Source: an uncultured Chloroflexota bacterium (GTDB lineage Bacteria; Chloroflexota; Anaerolineae; Caldilineales; Caldilineaceae). Taken from it: a DNA stretch of 6,365 bases. Location of the stretch: NCBI GenBank assembly GCA_903879975.1, contig CAIRNL010000524.1:1-6365 (forward strand). The letters run 5' to 3'. A model generated the notes under the pieces. It was not told where the DNA came from. It saw nothing but the letters and a program-made list of their open reading frames with translations, and ran no database searches. The number at the start of each line of letters is the position of its first letter. Position 1 is the stretch's first letter. Made by a program: the position numbers and the translations under genes. This document shows positions 5,654 through 6,365 of this stretch, one piece after another.

Positions 5654-6118
5654 CTACCTCAAAGACTCCACAGGTACGGCAGAGTGCATCCCCTCTTTTA
5701 GCCGTGAGAGCACCCAATCCGGAATGCGCGCCGTATGCCCCTCCAGATCGACGCAGATGTGTTGCGTGCTGCCAGTTGCCAGCAATTCGCCCGACGCAGC
5801 GTTCGTGATGCGGTAGGCGAAGCTGACGTGACGGCTGCGCAGGTTTGTGATCGTGGCTGCTACGCTCACCATATCGCCAAAGCGCGCGGGAGCCCGGTAT
5901 TCGACCTGTACGCCTGTCACGGCAAAGTGACGGCCTACCGCCGCCACCTCCACGTACGGCATACCCACTGCATCCATCCATGCCACACGTGCTGCCTCGA
6001 GCCAGACCACGTAGGCACTGTGATGCACGACCCCCATCAGGTCGGTTTCGACAAAGCGCACCGGAATATCGAGTGAAAAGAATGGCGATGTGTCGGTGGA
6101 ATCTTCGCGGTGTGTCAT
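5654..6118 (-). CDS. Acyl-CoA thioesterase, 4-hydroxybenzoyl-CoA thioesterase (4HBT) hot-dog family
   Basis: A 154-residue single hot-dog-fold protein. The N-terminal signature VRFVETDLMGVVHHSAYVVW holds the expected catalytic Asp26 and the HHSAY segment (32-36), with Glu41 on the following helix (LEAARVAW). These are the marks of the 4HBT/YbgC group, which hydrolyses acyl-CoA or acyl-ACP thioesters in the cytoplasm. The later segments VEYRAPARFGDMVSV and RSRHVSFAYRI fit the central sheet, as does the ATGSTQHICVD strand. I chose the ATG at 6118 because the conserved domain begins about 15 residues in, as is usual. A TTG at 6169 would add 17 residues with no conserved content. The upstream ribosome binding site is weak. 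The gene is followed after 4 nt by the metallo-hydrolase and preceded by lpd in the same direction. Acyl-chain preference cannot be told. Confidence 0.9.
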   Translation of the reverse strand: MTHREDSTDTSPFFSLDIPVRFVETDLMGVVHHSAYVVWLEAARVAWMDAVGMPYVEVAAVGRHFAVTGVQVEYRAPARFGDMVSVAATITNLRSRHVSFAYRITNAASGELLATGSTQHICVDLEGHTARIPDWVLSRLKEGMHSAVPVESLR

Positions 6119-6237
6119 GTTTACCACACTTGAAAAAATGCCGGATGGCCAACCGCCAATCGTCGACAAGCTCGGTGCAGCGCCGCTGTGGACGTCCTGA
6201 CTATCGGCGATTGACCATCAGTTGCCGTCCCTCTTTT
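6119..6237. other. 119-bp gap between lpd and the thioesterase gene
   Basis: I see no gene. On the - strand there is a T-run (positions 6138-6133), but only a very weak stem (GCC/GGC) ahead of it. A short palindrome, CAGCG-C-CGCTG, is at 6179-6189. I cannot name a convincing promoter for the thioesterase pair here, so readthrough from lpd remains possible. Confidence 0.4.
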
Positions 6238-6365
6238 CTACATATGAATCGGGTGTCCCTCGACTGCATGCGCCGCCTCCATCAACACCTCACTCAGCGT
6301 CGGGTGGGCGTGAACGTTGCGGGAAATCTCGGCCGGCGTGATTTCCATCATCTGTGCCAGGCTCA
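6238..6365 (-). CDS. lpdA: Dihydrolipoyl dehydrogenase, C-terminal end (partial)
   Basis: The last 41 residues of a protein running off the right edge, ending in a TAG stop (6240-6238). The sequence MMEITPAEISRNVHAHPTLSEVLMEAA, then EGHPIHM, is the dimerisation-domain end of dihydrolipoyl dehydrogenase (E3). HAHPTLSE contains the active-site His just before Pro-Thr and the Glu five residues later. These form the His-Glu pair that works with the redox disulfide of the partner subunit. E3 is an FAD enzyme that reoxidises dihydrolipoamide with NAD in pyruvate, 2-oxoglutarate and branched-chain dehydrogenase complexes and in glycine cleavage. Which complex it serves cannot be told. The FAD and NAD domains and the CxxxxC site lie outside the window. 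The related mercuric and glutathione reductases usually have different C-terminal wording, so I prefer Lpd. Confidence 0.88.
   Translation of the reverse strand, partial: SLAQMMEITPAEISRNVHAHPTLSEVLMEAAHAVEGHPIHM

Noticed and set aside
5646..6152. A second - strand frame overlapping the thioesterase
   Set aside because: It covers the same DNA in another frame. The frame with ETDLMGVVHHSAY matches the 4HBT family, whereas this one is Arg/Gly/Ser-rich with no match.
6119..6169. TTG at 6169 as the thioesterase start and the T-run at 6133-6138 as an lpd terminator
   Set aside because: The added residues have no conserved content. The stem before the T-run is only about 3 bp, too weak to call a terminator.

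Overview
The window looks like chromosomal DNA of a GC-rich, free-living bacterium. Two envelope proteins carry bacterial lipoprotein signals, and a lytic transglycosylase implies a peptidoglycan wall. The paired thioredoxin-fold lipoprotein, the small-molecule hydrolases and the IS630-type remnant would suit a Chloroflexota (Anaerolineae/Caldilineae-like) genome. That placement rests on gene style only and is an inference. There is no tRNA, rRNA, CRISPR array, phage module or origin.

Layout. (1) Positions 2-421, + strand: the N-terminal DNA-binding part of an IS630-family transposase. It enters from the left edge and stops before the catalytic DDE domain. (2) Positions 422-806: no gene, but a 29-bp near-perfect palindrome (452-480), a textbook intrinsic terminator (559-583), a candidate extended -10 promoter (633-661) and a structured leader. 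(3) Positions 807-2240, + strand: a lipoprotein with two tandem DsbA-like thioredoxin domains, each with a CPFC site. (4) Positions 2241-2380: a convergent intergenic gap with a 13-bp perfect stem. (5) Positions 2381-4455, - strand: a two-gene unit in which an NAD-dependent nucleotide-sugar epimerase/dehydratase overlaps an mltG-type endolytic transglycosylase by four bases. (6) Positions 4456-4713: a gap with a strong ribosome binding site, a possible promoter and two interleaved inverted repeats. (7) Positions 4714-6118, - strand: an acyl-CoA thioesterase of the 4HBT hot-dog family followed after 4 bases by a metallo-beta-lactamase-fold hydrolase. (8) Positions 6238-6365, - strand: the last 41 residues of dihydrolipoyl dehydrogenase.

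How the parts fit. The left half is envelope biology: oxidative folding or thiol exchange outside the membrane, sugar-nucleotide conversion for surface glycans, and trimming of nascent glycan strands. The right half is acyl/thioester metabolism: Lpd of a 2-oxoacid dehydrogenase complex or glycine cleavage, a thioesterase, and a hydrolase fold often used on thioesters. I see no convincing defence, CRISPR or biosynthetic system. The more unusual points are the doubled disulfide-exchange lipoprotein with matched cysteine spacing, a metallo-hydrolase lacking one usual metal ligand, the TTG-coupled epimerase-mltG pair, and several strong non-coding palindromes.
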